Shown here: positions 42,467 through 51,566 of the stretch, piece by piece | Layout: each line of letters starts with the position of its first letter | Position numbering within the stretch: the first letter of the stretch is position 1 | Assembly (NCBI GenBank): GCA_036563615.1 | Contig: DATCMB010000006.1 | Location: 628,149 to 692,148, forward strand | DNA: 64,000 nt | Direction: 5' to 3' | From: Candidatus Binatia bacterium | Lineage (GTDB): Bacteria > Desulfobacterota > Binatia > UBA12015 | Notes under the pieces: generated by a model | Told to the model about the DNA's origin: nothing | Seen by the model: only the letters and a program-made list of their open reading frames with translations | Database searches by the model: none | Position numbers and translations under genes: made by a program

Positions 42467-44317
42467 ATGCTCGACTCCGCGCCGGGCGGGCCGCTACCGT
42501 CCGCGTTGCTGCAGCAGCGCTACGGCCGCGGCTACTTCCACGGCGAGAACAGCGGCTTCGCGAGCGAGGGCTACGACCAGGTGCACGGCACCTGGCGGCA
42601 CTGGATGCCGTTTCTCGCCGCCGAGGTCGGCCACGGCGCGCGGCTCGTCGACCTCGGCTGCGCGTACGGCTTTCTCGTCGTCGAGGCGCTCGAGGGCGGG
42701 TTCCGCGCGCTCGGCGTCGACGCGAGCCGCTTCGCGGTCGCGCAGGCGGCTCGCCACGCTCCGCCCGCGGCGGGACGTCTGGTCGCGGCGCACGCCGAGC
42801 GCCTGCCGTTCGCCGACGCGAGCTGCGACGTCGTCACCGCGTTCGACGTCCTCGAGCACGTGCCGCGTCCCGAGCTGCTGATCGCGGAGGCGGCGCGCGT
42901 CCTGCGTCCCGGCGGGCTGCTCGTGGCGGCGACCCCCGACCCGCTGCTCTTCGACCGCGACGAGCCGACGCACGTCGCCGAGCGGCCGCCGTCGTGGTGG
43001 GTGCGGACGCTCGAGGAGGCCGGTTTCTCGGTCGCGCTGCGCTTCTTCCAGGCGCCGTGGAACTGCGAGCTGATCGCGCGCCGCGGCGGCCCGACGCCGA
43101 TCGTCGCTTGGGACGCGCTCGGCGTGCACGATCCCGTGCTCGAGGCGGACGGCGCACCGGCGGTGCGGCTCGCGCTGCGCAGCGGCTTCGGCGAGGTGTC
43201 GGAGGAGGGCACCCGCGTGGTCGGCGACGGCGCGCTGGTCTACCTGCTGAATCCCACCGACGAGCCGCTCGAGATCGAGATCGCGGTCACGCTGGATGCG
43301 CCGGCGACGTTCAAGGTCACGCTCGACGGCCGCGTCGTGGCGCGCAGCGCGCCGCCGGGCGGCGAGCCGTCGCGCGAGCTGCGCGGACGAGTGCTGCTCG
43401 CGTCGGGCGGGCACAATCTGCGCTTCGCGATCGAGCAGGGCTGGGCGCGACTGCGTCGGCTGCGGGTGACGTCGCGTCCGGCGCAGCGTCAGGACCTATG
43501 CTTGACGCTGCCCTTCGATCTGTACGACCGCTACACGCTCGCCGCGCGCGCGGCCGCAATCGTCGCGCCTGACGCGAAGCGGCTCCTCGACGTCGGCGGC
43601 ACGATGGGCATGGGCGGCGCCCACCTCGCGTGGACCGGCGACTTCTTCCCCGGGATGACCGTCGAGGTGGTCGACGCGCGGCCGGTCGACCATCCCGCGC
43701 ACCGCGCGCTCGATCCGCAGGCGCCGCTGCCGTACCCGGACGCGGCGTTCCCGATCGTCACCGCGCTCGACGTGCTCGAGCACGTGCCGCCCGCGCAGCG
43801 CGACGCCTGGCTCGGCGAGCTCTGGCGGGTCACCGAGCGCGTGCTGCTGCTCGCGAACCCGTTCGCCACGACCGGCGTGCGCGAGGCCGACGAGTACCTC
43901 TTCGAGCTGATCCGCACGCGCTACGGCTACGAGCACCAGTTCCTCGCCGAGCACCTGCGCCACGGCCATCCCGACCTCGAGGCGACGCGGCGCTTCTTCG
44001 TCGAGCGCGGCGCGAGCGTCGCGGTGCTGCCGTCGGGTTACCTGCCTGCCTGGACGCTCCTGCAGACGCTCAACGCCTGGCTCTCGCACCCCGAGCAGGA
44101 CCAGACCTATGCGTTCGCCAACCGCCTCGCGAACCGCGCGCTCGGGCTCGCGAGCACGGCGGCGCCGGCCTACCGGCACCTGCTGGTGATCGACCGCAGC
44201 GGCGCCGATCACTCGGCCGCCCTCGAGGAGCTGGTGGCTCGCCGCACGCCGGACCTCGAGTCGGTCGCGGCCGCGTTGACGGCGCTGACGCTCACCGTCG
44301 GCGACGCGGCGCGATGA
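42467..44317 (+). CDS. Protein with two SAM-methyltransferase-like domains
   Basis: About 616 residues from ATG 42467; TTG 42431 (TTGA overlap with the previous stop) and GTG 42449 are alternatives. The first domain (about 45-215) is a class I methyltransferase: RLVDLGCAYGFLVVEALEGG (motif I) and CDVVTAFDVLEHVPRPELLIAEAARVLRPGGLL. A beta-rich middle (about 230-345) follows. The second domain (about 365-580) repeats the theme with RLLDVGGTMGMGGAHLAW and FPIVTALDVLEHVPPAQRDAWLGEL, but its motif I is degenerate. Probably methylates or caps sugars of the glycan. Overlaps the next gene in ATGA. Confidence 0.85.
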   Translation: MLDSAPGGPLPSALLQQRYGRGYFHGENSGFASEGYDQVHGTWRHWMPFLAAEVGHGARLVDLGCAYGFLVVEALEGGFRALGVDASRFAVAQAARHAPPAAGRLVAAHAERLPFADASCDVVTAFDVLEHVPRPELLIAEAARVLRPGGLLVAATPDPLLFDRDEPTHVAERPPSWWVRTLEEAGFSVALRFFQAPWNCELIARRGGPTPIVAWDALGVHDPVLEADGAPAVRLALRSGFGEVSEEGTRVVGDGALVYLLNPTDEPLEIEIAVTLDAPATFKVTLDGRVVARSAPPGGEPSRELRGRVLLASGGHNLRFAIEQGWARLRRLRVTSRPAQRQDLCLTLPFDLYDRYTLAARAAAIVAPDAKRLLDVGGTMGMGGAHLAWTGDFFPGMTVEVVDARPVDHPAHRALDPQAPLPYPDAAFPIVTALDVLEHVPPAQRDAWLGELWRVTERVLLLANPFATTGVREADEYLFELIRTRYGYEHQFLAEHLRHGHPDLEATRRFFVERGASVAVLPSGYLPAWTLLQTLNAWLSHPEQDQTYAFANRLANRALGLASTAAPAYRHLLVIDRSGADHSAALEELVARRTPDLESVAAALTALTLTVGDAAR

Positions 44318-45432
44318 GCGCGCACGCCGCGGCGCCCGAGGTGTCGATCGTGATCGTCACCTGCAACGGGCGCGCGCTCCTCGAAGGCTGCCTCGCCTCG
44401 CTCGCGGAGCAGGACTACCCGCGCGACCGCGTCGAGATCCTGGTCTACGACAACGCCTCGACCGACGGCACGCGCGAGTGGCTCGCGTCGGCCCGTCCGG
44501 ACGTGCGCGTCCTCGCAGGGCAGGAGAACCTCGGCTTCGCCGCCCCCTGCAACCGCGCGGTGGCGCAGGCGGCGGCGCCGCTCGTGTGTCTCGTGAACAA
44601 CGACATGCGGTTCGCTACGAGCTTCCTGCGCGAGCTGGTGGCGGGTCGGACGGCGAGCGGGGCGGCGTGCGTCGGCGCGCGCATCCTGACGCACGACGGC
44701 AGCCGCGTCGAGTTCGACGGTGGAACGATGAGCTTCTACGGGCACGGGGCACCGTGGCGGTACGGCACGCCGACGTCCGAGCTGTCCGGCGATGCGGACG
44801 ACGTCGCGGTGCGCGACACGCTGTTCGCGAGCGGCGGCGCGATGTTGGTCGAGCGCGACGCGTTCCTGCGCGTCGGCGGCTTCGACGAGGACTACTTCGC
44901 CTACTTCGAGGACGTCGATCTCGGCTGGCGTCTGTGGGCGCTCGGCGAGCGCTGCGTGCACGCGCCCCGAGCGGTCGCGTACCACCGCGAGCACGCGAGC
45001 GAGCACCTGCTCGGACCCGACCGGCGAATGACGCTCCTCGAGCGCAACGCGCTGCTCGGCGTCTACAAGAACTACGAGCCCGAGCGCGGCGAGCGCACGT
45101 TCCGCTGCGCGCTCGCGCTGCTCGCCGAGCGCGCGCGGCTCGATGCGGCGCGCGCGCCGGCCTGCTGGCAGGGCCTGCACGAGGCGCTCGAGCTGCTGCC
45201 GCGCGCCGAGGAGCGCCGTCGCGACCTCGCGGCGCGACGCTTGCGCAGGGACGAGGAGATCGTGCCGCTGTTCCGCGAGCCGTGGCGGCCGGCGATCGGT
45301 GGAGAAGAGTACGCGGCGCGCCAGCGCGAGCTCGCGGCGCTGTTCGGCGCCGACGACCTGCTGCCCGCGCCAGACGACGCGTCGCGCGGCCCGGGCGGCG
45401 GCGCGGGAAACGGACGGTCGACTTGCGCTTGA
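44314..45432 (+). CDS. GT2-family glycosyltransferase (first of four)
   Basis: 372 residues from ATG 44314 (ATGA). GT-A fold with VSIVIVTCNGRALLEGCLASL, VYDNASTDGTREWL, the metal-binding VNNDMRF and FAYFEDVDLGWRLWALG, as in rhamnosyl/galactosyl transferases. A helical C-terminal extension (about 255-372) is rich in Arg/Glu/Ala. Inverting transfer of a sugar from a nucleotide donor to a growing glycan is expected. Confidence 0.88.
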   Translation: MSAHAAAPEVSIVIVTCNGRALLEGCLASLAEQDYPRDRVEILVYDNASTDGTREWLASARPDVRVLAGQENLGFAAPCNRAVAQAAAPLVCLVNNDMRFATSFLRELVAGRTASGAACVGARILTHDGSRVEFDGGTMSFYGHGAPWRYGTPTSELSGDADDVAVRDTLFASGGAMLVERDAFLRVGGFDEDYFAYFEDVDLGWRLWALGERCVHAPRAVAYHREHASEHLLGPDRRMTLLERNALLGVYKNYEPERGERTFRCALALLAERARLDAARAPACWQGLHEALELLPRAEERRRDLAARRLRRDEEIVPLFREPWRPAIGGEEYAARQRELAALFGADDLLPAPDDASRGPGGGAGNGRSTCA

Positions 45433-46538
45433 CGCGACGAACGCTGCTGCGCTGCGCCGCGTGCGCGGGGCTCGTGCTCGCTGCTCGTGTGACGCCGGGC
45501 GGCGCGCGCCTGGCTGCGGCCGCGACGCCGACCTCCGGCTCCGGTCCGTCGAGCGCGGAGACCATCGAGCTGCTGCGCGAGCTGATCCTACAGCGTGCGC
45601 TCGCGAGCACGGACCCGTGGGTGCAGGCGCACGTCGTGCTCGCGCTCGGTGCCGACGTCAAGCACGACGGCAAGTTCGTCCTCGACGCGATGGTCGAGCA
45701 GAGCCTGCGCACCGAGGCGATCGGGATCAAGCAGTACCCGTACTTCCCCGTCGACATCGAGCGTCACCCGTTCCACTTCCTGCAGATCATGCAGGCGACC
45801 GACGTGCCCTACGATCGCGCGTTCGCGACGCCGGTCGGGCGCTTCACGCGACGCGAGATCATCTCGGGCAGCGAGGCGCTGTTCGACCCCGAGGCGCTGG
45901 TCGACGAGCTGTCGTGGGTGGTGAGCGTGCTCACCCACGAGCACCCGCAGAACCGCGACACGTTCGAGACCGCACGCGGCGTCGAGGTGAAGGTGACGAA
46001 GCTCGTCGAGCGTCACCTGTCGGAGACCGAGAAGGCGTGGGCCGACACCTTCGCGGCGATGGCCGGCGCGAAGGGCTACACCAAGGGGGTTGTCCACCGC
46101 ACCGCGTGCAACGGCACGCACATGATCTACGGGCTGATCGACGCGCTCCGCAACGGCTACACCGTCGCCGACCTGCGCGCGCGCACGCTCCGTCTGGTCG
46201 GCGCGCTGCTGTTCCGCATGCGCGCCGAGCCGGCGCTGATCGACGCGTCGCTGCGCGCCGGGCATCCGCTGATCCGGCTCAACGCCGACGCCGCGAAGCT
46301 CACCTTCCTCGGCCATGCGGTCGAGGACCTCGGCTACGGCGCGCAGCACGGCGTGCTCCAGCTCACCCCGCCGCAGCTCGAGGTGGTGAACGAGGCGCGC
46401 GCGCAGCTCGCGACCATCGTCGCGCGTCTCGGCACCGAGCACGACCTCGACGCGCTGCAGGAGCAGGTGCCGCAGGCGTACAAGATCCTGCTCGGCGACC
46501 TCTGCCACGCCTACCGGGGGCTGCGGTTCTGGTCGTGA
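45423..46538 (+). CDS. Tat-exported protein of unknown function
   Basis: 371 residues. No family recognised. The start is TTG 45423 (or TTG 45429 in TTGA overlap with the GT gene); there is no ATG near. The N-terminus MRLTRRTLLRCAACAGLVLAA is a twin-arginine signal, ending near LAA-AAT, so the folded protein is sent to the periplasm. The mature part is mostly helical, with His/Glu-rich spots (YFPVDIERHPFHFLQIM, LTHEHPQNRDTFE, ERHLSETEKAWAD, HRTACNGTHMIYGL) that might bind a metal or cofactor, a common reason for Tat export. Position among glycosyltransferases suggests a role in the same glycan. Confidence 0.75.
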   Translation: MRLTRRTLLRCAACAGLVLAARVTPGGARLAAAATPTSGSGPSSAETIELLRELILQRALASTDPWVQAHVVLALGADVKHDGKFVLDAMVEQSLRTEAIGIKQYPYFPVDIERHPFHFLQIMQATDVPYDRAFATPVGRFTRREIISGSEALFDPEALVDELSWVVSVLTHEHPQNRDTFETARGVEVKVTKLVERHLSETEKAWADTFAAMAGAKGYTKGVVHRTACNGTHMIYGLIDALRNGYTVADLRARTLRLVGALLFRMRAEPALIDASLRAGHPLIRLNADAAKLTFLGHAVEDLGYGAQHGVLQLTPPQLEVVNEARAQLATIVARLGTEHDLDALQEQVPQAYKILLGDLCHAYRGLRFWS

Positions 46539-47473
46539 GCGCGACGCACGAGGAGAACCCGCCGACGCTCAGCGTGGTGGTCGTGAACTGGAACGGCGCC
46601 GCGTACCTCGGCGACTGCCTCGAGAGCGTCAGCCGTCCGGGTCGCGAGGTGCTGGTGGTCGACAACGGCTCGACCGACGACAGCGCCTCGCTCGTGCAGC
46701 GCCGCTTTCCCGAGGTGCGCTGGCTCGCGAACCGCGACAACCTGGGCTACGCGCGCGCCGCGAACCGCGGCCTGCGCGAGGCGCGCGGCGAGCACGTGCT
46801 CTTCCTGAACCCCGACGCGCGCGCCAACGACGAGGCGATCGCTGCAGCGCTCGCCGTGCTCGCCGAGCGTCCGGACGTCGGGCTGGTCGGGGTCGCCGTG
46901 CGCGACGCCGAGGGACGCCTGACGCCGACCGTCGAGCCGTTCTTCTCGCTCGCGGCGCTGCGCCGACCGTGGGTGCGGCGCGTGCGGGCGCCGCGGGGAC
47001 CCGGGCCGGTCGCGATCGACTGGTGCCACGGCGCCTTCCTGCTTGGACGGCGCGCGGAGCTCCTCGCGCTCGGCGGCTACGACGAGGCGTACTTCCTCTA
47101 CGCCGAGGACATGGACCTCTGCTTCCGCATGCATGCCTCCGGCCGCGGCGTCGTCTATCTGCCTGACGTGTCGATCGTGCACGAGGGCAACGCGGCCGGA
47201 CGGGAGCTCTACGGCGAGCGCCGGGCGGCGGCGATCTTCGCGAGCTGCCTGATCTTCCACCGCCGCCACCGCGGCGCCGCGGCGACCCTCGTGCTGCGTG
47301 CGGCGGCGACGCTCGCCTTCGCGGCGCGCACGGCGTTCTACCGCGTGACCGGCTCGCCGCTCGCCGAGCGCTACGCGGCGCTCACCGCGGTCGCGCTGCG
47401 CGGCCGGCTCGATCCCGAGCGTCCGGCGGCGGCGCCGCCGAGGCCGGCGGTCGCCGCGGCGGGGGAGAGATGA
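46535..47473 (+). CDS. GT2-family glycosyltransferase (second of four)
   Basis: 312 residues from GTG 46535 (GTGA overlap with the Tat protein). GT-A fold: LSVVVVNWNGAAYLGDCL, VVDNGSTDDSASLV, NLGYARAANRGLREARGEHVLFLNPDA (metal site), CHGAFLLGRRAELLALGGYDE and LYAEDMDLCFRMHASG. Typical of rhamnosyltransferase-like WcaA/RfbN families. Followed by an ATGA overlap. Confidence 0.88.
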   Translation: MSATHEENPPTLSVVVVNWNGAAYLGDCLESVSRPGREVLVVDNGSTDDSASLVQRRFPEVRWLANRDNLGYARAANRGLREARGEHVLFLNPDARANDEAIAAALAVLAERPDVGLVGVAVRDAEGRLTPTVEPFFSLAALRRPWVRRVRAPRGPGPVAIDWCHGAFLLGRRAELLALGGYDEAYFLYAEDMDLCFRMHASGRGVVYLPDVSIVHEGNAAGRELYGERRAAAIFASCLIFHRRHRGAAATLVLRAAATLAFAARTAFYRVTGSPLAERYAALTAVALRGRLDPERPAAAPPRPAVAAAGER

Positions 47474-48384
47474 GCAGCGAGGTCCCCGCCGCGCTCACGG
47501 TCGGCGTGCTGTGCCGCGCCGACGAGCCTGCGCTCGAGCGGACGCTGCGCTCGCTCGCGGTCGCCGCCGCGAAGCTCGCCGACGCGGGTCGCGAGGTGCG
47601 CTTCGTCGTCTGCGTCAACGGACCGAGCCGCGGTCCCGCGCTCGATGCGGCGCGCGCGTTCGCGGCGCAGGAGCCGCGCTGGCAGACGAGCGTGGTCGTC
47701 GACGGCCGCGCCGACAAGGCGCGCGCCTGGAACCTCGTCCGTCAGAGCTGCACGACGCCGCTCATCGCGTTCAGCGACGCCGACGTCGAGGTCGCGCCGG
47801 ACGCGCTCGTGCGGCTCGTCGCTGCGCTCGAGGCCGAGCCCGAGGTGCAGATCGCGAGCGCGCGCCAGGTCGCGCGTCTCGACGGGCCGGGTGTCGGCGC
47901 GGTCGCGCGCGCCGCGGCGCTGCCCTACCGCTTCGACTTCCAGGTGGTCGGCGGGCGGCTCTACGTGATGCGCACGGCCGCCATCGAGCGCATGCCGGAG
48001 GGCTTGCTGCTCGAGGACGGCTGGCTCTCCGCGACCCTCGGCAACGAGAAGCTGCGCACCGTCGCCGACGCCGAGGTCTACTTCCATCCGGCCGGAACGC
48101 TGCCCGACTACTTCCGCGAGCGTCTGCGCACCGAGGCCGGCAAGATCCAAATTCGCGAGCAGCGCCGCAACGCCGGAATCCCGCAGCGGCCGATCGCGCG
48201 CTATCCCTGGCGCCGGCTCGCCGACGGCTTGCGCGTCACGGACGCGCCGCTCGTGGTGCTGAACCTCGCGGTCCGCCTGAGCGCTCGCGCCGTCGCGGAG
48301 CTGGCCGCGCGCCGCGGCCGGCGCATCGCCTGGGCGCCGATCGCGTCGAGCAAGGCGCCGCGCCCCGAGGTGCCCACGTCATGA
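47470..48384 (+). CDS. GT2-family glycosyltransferase, divergent (third of four)
   Basis: 304 residues from ATG 47470 (ATGA). A more distant GT2 with LTVGVLCRADEPALERTLRSL, FVVCVNGPSRGPALDAAR, KARAWNLVRQSCTTPLIAFSDADVEVAPDALV (DAD-type metal site) and LEDGWLSATLGNEKLRT near the end. The ED motif of the neighbours becomes LEDGW. The substrate is unknown. It ends in an ATGA overlap with the next GT. Confidence 0.82.
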   Translation: MSSEVPAALTVGVLCRADEPALERTLRSLAVAAAKLADAGREVRFVVCVNGPSRGPALDAARAFAAQEPRWQTSVVVDGRADKARAWNLVRQSCTTPLIAFSDADVEVAPDALVRLVAALEAEPEVQIASARQVARLDGPGVGAVARAAALPYRFDFQVVGGRLYVMRTAAIERMPEGLLLEDGWLSATLGNEKLRTVADAEVYFHPAGTLPDYFRERLRTEAGKIQIREQRRNAGIPQRPIARYPWRRLADGLRVTDAPLVVLNLAVRLSARAVAELAARRGRRIAWAPIASSKAPRPEVPTS

Positions 48385-49250
48385 TCGAGCGTCCCGACTA
48401 CACGGTCATCATCCTCACCTGGAACTCGCGCCAGCACGTGCGCGCGTGCCTCGAGTCGCTGCGCGAAGCGGCGCCGGGCTACCGCGGCGCGCTGACCGTG
48501 ATCGACAACGGCTCGGTCGACGGCACGCCGGATCTGGTGCGCGAGCTCGCGCCCGAGGCGCGCCTGGTGCGCAACAAGATGAACCGCGGCGTCGCGGCGG
48601 CGCGCAATCAAGGGCTCGCGCTCGCACGCTCGCCGGTGTCGATCATCCTCGACGTCGACACGGTGGTGATGCCGGGCGCGTTCGCGCGTCTTCTCGCGTT
48701 CCTCGACTCCGCGCCGACGGTCGGCGTGTGCGGGCCGCGCCTCGTCCTGCCCGACGGCTCGACGCAGCCGAGCTGCCAGCTCTTCCCGACCGTATTCGAC
48801 AAGATCGCGCGACAGCTGCCGCACTCGCTCGGCGCGCGCTGGCTGCGCAACGTCGAGCTCGCCGACTGGGACCACACCGGCGTGCGCGACGTCGACTACG
48901 TCGTCGGCGCCTGCCAGGCGATCCGGATGTCGGCGCTGCACAGCGTCGGCTGGCTCGACGAGCGGATCTTCTACGGACCGGAGGACGTCGACCTCTGCCT
49001 GCGCATGCGGCTGCGCGGCTGGCGCGTGACCTACGTCGGCGACGCCGTCGTGCGCCACGAGTGCCAGCGCGTCACGCGGCGTCGTCTGAACGCGCTGACG
49101 CTGCGCCACGTGCTCGGCCTCGCGCACCTCTACAAGACGCACGGCTACCTGTTCTCGCGCGCCGCGCTCTATCGCAGAATCGAGCAAGCGGCGGCTCCGC
49201 CGACGACGGCGGCGCTGCCCGGAGCCGGGAGATGCGAGCCGGTGAGCTGA
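48381..49250 (+). CDS. GT2-family glycosyltransferase (fourth of four)
   Basis: 289 residues from ATG 48381. GT-A fold: YTVIILTWNSRQHVRACLESL, VIDNGSVDGTPDLV, NRGVAAARNQGLALARSPVSIILDVDTVVMPGAF (DVD metal site), VVGACQAIRMSALHSVGWLDE and YGPEDVDLCLRMRLRGW. The 3' end overlaps the sugar-transferase gene by 19 bp. Confidence 0.88.
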   Translation: MIERPDYTVIILTWNSRQHVRACLESLREAAPGYRGALTVIDNGSVDGTPDLVRELAPEARLVRNKMNRGVAAARNQGLALARSPVSIILDVDTVVMPGAFARLLAFLDSAPTVGVCGPRLVLPDGSTQPSCQLFPTVFDKIARQLPHSLGARWLRNVELADWDHTGVRDVDYVVGACQAIRMSALHSVGWLDERIFYGPEDVDLCLRMRLRGWRVTYVGDAVVRHECQRVTRRRLNALTLRHVLGLAHLYKTHGYLFSRAALYRRIEQAAAPPTTAALPGAGRCEPVS

Positions 49251-50737
49251 CCTCACACGGTCCGGCGCCAGACCTCGAGTCCGGCGCCGAAGCCGTCGCG
49301 TCCGCGCGACCGCGGGCGCCGCGCGGGCGTCTGCGCGGCGCGTGGCCGCAGCGGACGCTCGTGCCGGTGCTGGTCGCCTTCGACCTGGTGGCGGTGCTCG
49401 CGGCCTACGCGCTCGCGTTCGCGCTGCGGATCACGCTGCCGTTTCCGCTCACCACCGGTCTGATCGAGCCCGAGGCGGCGTGGCAGCTGCACGCAGCCCT
49501 GCTGCTGCTCGTCGTGACGCAGGCGCCGCTGCTCTATGTCTTCGGCCTCTACGACGTGCGGCTGCTGCGCGACCGCGTGAGCCCGTGGCTGGCGCCCGCC
49601 GCGGCGGTGACGCTGCAGCTGCTGCTGGTCAGCGCCTGGTACTTCTTCCGCGGCGAGATCGCCTTCCCGCGCTCGGTGCTGCTGCTGGTCGGCGCGATCA
49701 ACCTCGTGCTGCTGAGCAGCTCGCGCGTCGTCGCCCGGCGGGTCCTCGTGCACTTCTGCGATCCGATGCGCGTCGCGCTGGTCGGGCCGCCGCGCGAGGT
49801 CGCGGAGCTGCACCAGCAGATCGAGCCCGACGCGGCGAGCCACGGCGTCGAGCTCGTCGGCGCCGTGCGCGCGGGGCCGGTCGCGCCGGCGACGTCGGGC
49901 GACGGCGTGCCGCGTTGGCTCGGCGCGACGTCGGACCTCGGACGGATCGTGCGCGAGCACGCGATCGAGCAGCTGATCGTCGTTCCGGGCAGCACGGGGC
50001 GCGACGAGCTGCTCGAGGCGGTGCTGCGTGCGACGAGCGGCGACGATCCGCCGCGCGTCGCGCTCGTGCCGACGGTGTACGAGCTGCGCGTCGGACGGCT
50101 CGCTTCGCTGCGCATCGACGACGTGCCGCTGATCGAGGTGGTGCGCGATCCGAGCCGCGAGCCTGCGTTCCGCGTGAAGGCGCTGCTCGACTACGTGCTC
50201 GCGACCATCCTGCTCACGCTGTCGCTGCCGGTGTGGCTGATCGCGGCGATCGCGATCCGCCTGAGCTCGCCGGGGCCGGTGCTCTACCGCCAGCGGCGCG
50301 TCGGCCGCGGCGGGCGCGAGTTCATCGTCTACAAGCTGCGCACGATGCGCGACGACGCCGAGCTGACGAGCGGTCCGGTGCTGGCGAGCGACGGCGACGA
50401 GCGCGTCACGTGGCCGGGACGCTTCCTGCGCGCGACGCGCATCGACGAGATCCCGCAGCTGCTGAACGTGCTGAACGGCACGATGAGCCTGATCGGCCCG
50501 CGTCCCGAGCGTCCGGAGTTCGCCGAGCGTCTCGCCGAGGAGATCCCCGGCTACCGCGAGCGCTGGCTCGTCAAGCCGGGGCTTTCGGGGCTCGCGCAGG
50601 TGCACGGCGAGTACCACACGTCGCCCGAGTACAAGCTCAAGTACGACCTGGCGTACATCCACAACTACACGCTGCTCCTCGACCTGCGGATCATGGCCGA
50701 GACGGTGAAGACGCTGTTCACGCGTCGCGGGGTGTGA
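49232..50737 (+). CDS. Initiating sugar-1-phosphate transferase (WbaP/ExoY/WcaJ type)
   Basis: 501 residues from ATG 49232. Transfers a sugar phosphate from a nucleotide sugar to undecaprenyl phosphate, starting lipid-linked glycan assembly at the inner membrane. Four N-terminal helices (about 40-165), a nucleotide-binding-like central domain (about 180-300), then the catalytic sugar-transferase domain (about 308-501): [42 protein letters not shown], the Asp-Glu pair in [26 protein letters not shown] and [13 protein letters not shown]. All key residues are present. It is the last glycan gene before the uracil-DNA glycosylase. Confidence 0.93.
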   Translation: MRAGELTSHGPAPDLESGAEAVASARPRAPRGRLRGAWPQRTLVPVLVAFDLVAVLAAYALAFALRITLPFPLTTGLIEPEAAWQLHAALLLLVVTQAPLLYVFGLYDVRLLRDRVSPWLAPAAAVTLQLLLVSAWYFFRGEIAFPRSVLLLVGAINLVLLSSSRVVARRVLVHFCDPMRVALVGPPREVAELHQQIEPDAASHGVELVGAVRAGPVAPATSGDGVPRWLGATSDLGRIVREHAIEQLIVVPGSTGRDELLEAVLRATSGDDPPRVALVPTVYELRVGRLASLRIDDVPLIEVVRDPSREPAFRVKALLDYVLATILLTLSLPVWLIAAIAIRLSSPGPVLYRQRRVGRGGREFIVYKLRTMRDDAELTSGPVLASDGDERVTWPGRFLRATRIDEIPQLLNVLNGTMSLIGPRPERPEFAERLAEEIPGYRERWLVKPGLSGLAQVHGEYHTSPEYKLKYDLAYIHNYTLLLDLRIMAETVKTLFTRRGV

Positions 50738-50738
50738 G

Positions 50739-51437
50739 CTGGCGGCGCCCGCGTTTCCGCAACGCGGCGCGCTCGGTGCGCTCGCCGCGGAGATCGTCGC
50801 CTGCGAGCGCTGCCCGCGCCTGATCGCGCACTGCCGGGAGGTCGCGCGGGTGCGCGTGCGGCGCTTCCGCGACCAGACCTACTGGGGTCGTCCGGTGCCC
50901 GCGTTCGGCGACCCGCAGGCGACGGTGCTCGTCGTCGGCCTCGCGCCGGCGGCGCACGGCGCGAACCGCACCGGACGCATGTTCACCGGCGACGACAGCG
51001 GCGCGTGGCTCTACCGCGCGCTCCACGAGGCGGGCTTCGCGACGCAGCCGACCTCGACGCACGTGGGCGACGGGCTCGCGCTGCGCGGCGCGTACATCAC
51101 GGCGTCGGCGCGCTGCGCGCCGCCGGACAACAAGCCGACCCCCGCGGAGCTCGCCGCATGCAGGAGCTACCTCGTGCGCGAGCTCGCGCTGCTCCGTCGC
51201 GTGAAGGTGATCCTCGCGCTCGGCGCGATCGCCTGGGACTCGGTGCTCGCCGCGCTCGCGGAAACCGGGCTGGTGCTGCGTCCGAAGCCGCGCTTCGGGC
51301 ACGGCGCCGAGGTGCGCCTCGATGCGCGTCGCGTGCTCGTCGGCTCGTACCACCCGAGCCGGCAGAACACGCAGACCGGCAAGCTCACGCGCGAGATGCT
51401 GGCGAGCGTGATGGCGCGCGTTCGCGAGCTCGCCTGA
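50739..51437 (+). CDS. udg: Family 5 uracil-DNA glycosylase (iron-sulphur type)
   Basis: Removes uracil (and related bases) from DNA for base-excision repair. About 232 residues. The conserved motifs are VLVVGLAPAAHGANRTGRMFTGD (motif A and its uracil pocket, lacking the acidic residue of families 1/4 as in family 5), SARCAPPDNKPTPAELAAC (two iron-sulphur cysteines) and GSYHPSRQNTQTGKLT (motif B His). The remaining cysteines of the 4Fe-4S cluster are in the ACERCPRLIAHC segment near the N-terminus. That segment lies upstream of every ATG/GTG/TTG in frame (the first is GTG 50850), so the start must be CTG 50739, 1 bp after the previous stop. A stop codon at 50706-50708 closes the frame upstream. 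Confidence 0.88.
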   Translation: MAAPAFPQRGALGALAAEIVACERCPRLIAHCREVARVRVRRFRDQTYWGRPVPAFGDPQATVLVVGLAPAAHGANRTGRMFTGDDSGAWLYRALHEAGFATQPTSTHVGDGLALRGAYITASARCAPPDNKPTPAELAACRSYLVRELALLRRVKVILALGAIAWDSVLAALAETGLVLRPKPRFGHGAEVRLDARRVLVGSYHPSRQNTQTGKLTREMLASVMARVRELA

Positions 51438-51566
51438 AGGTCTTGCGGTGCGACGTCGGTGCGCGGCGACGGCTGGTGCGTCGCGCCGACGCTCGTGCTG
51501 CTGTGTCGCGCGTGTCCGTCGACGTCGCGCGTGACGCTGCGCGACGGGCGCGCGCAGCCGTCGACC

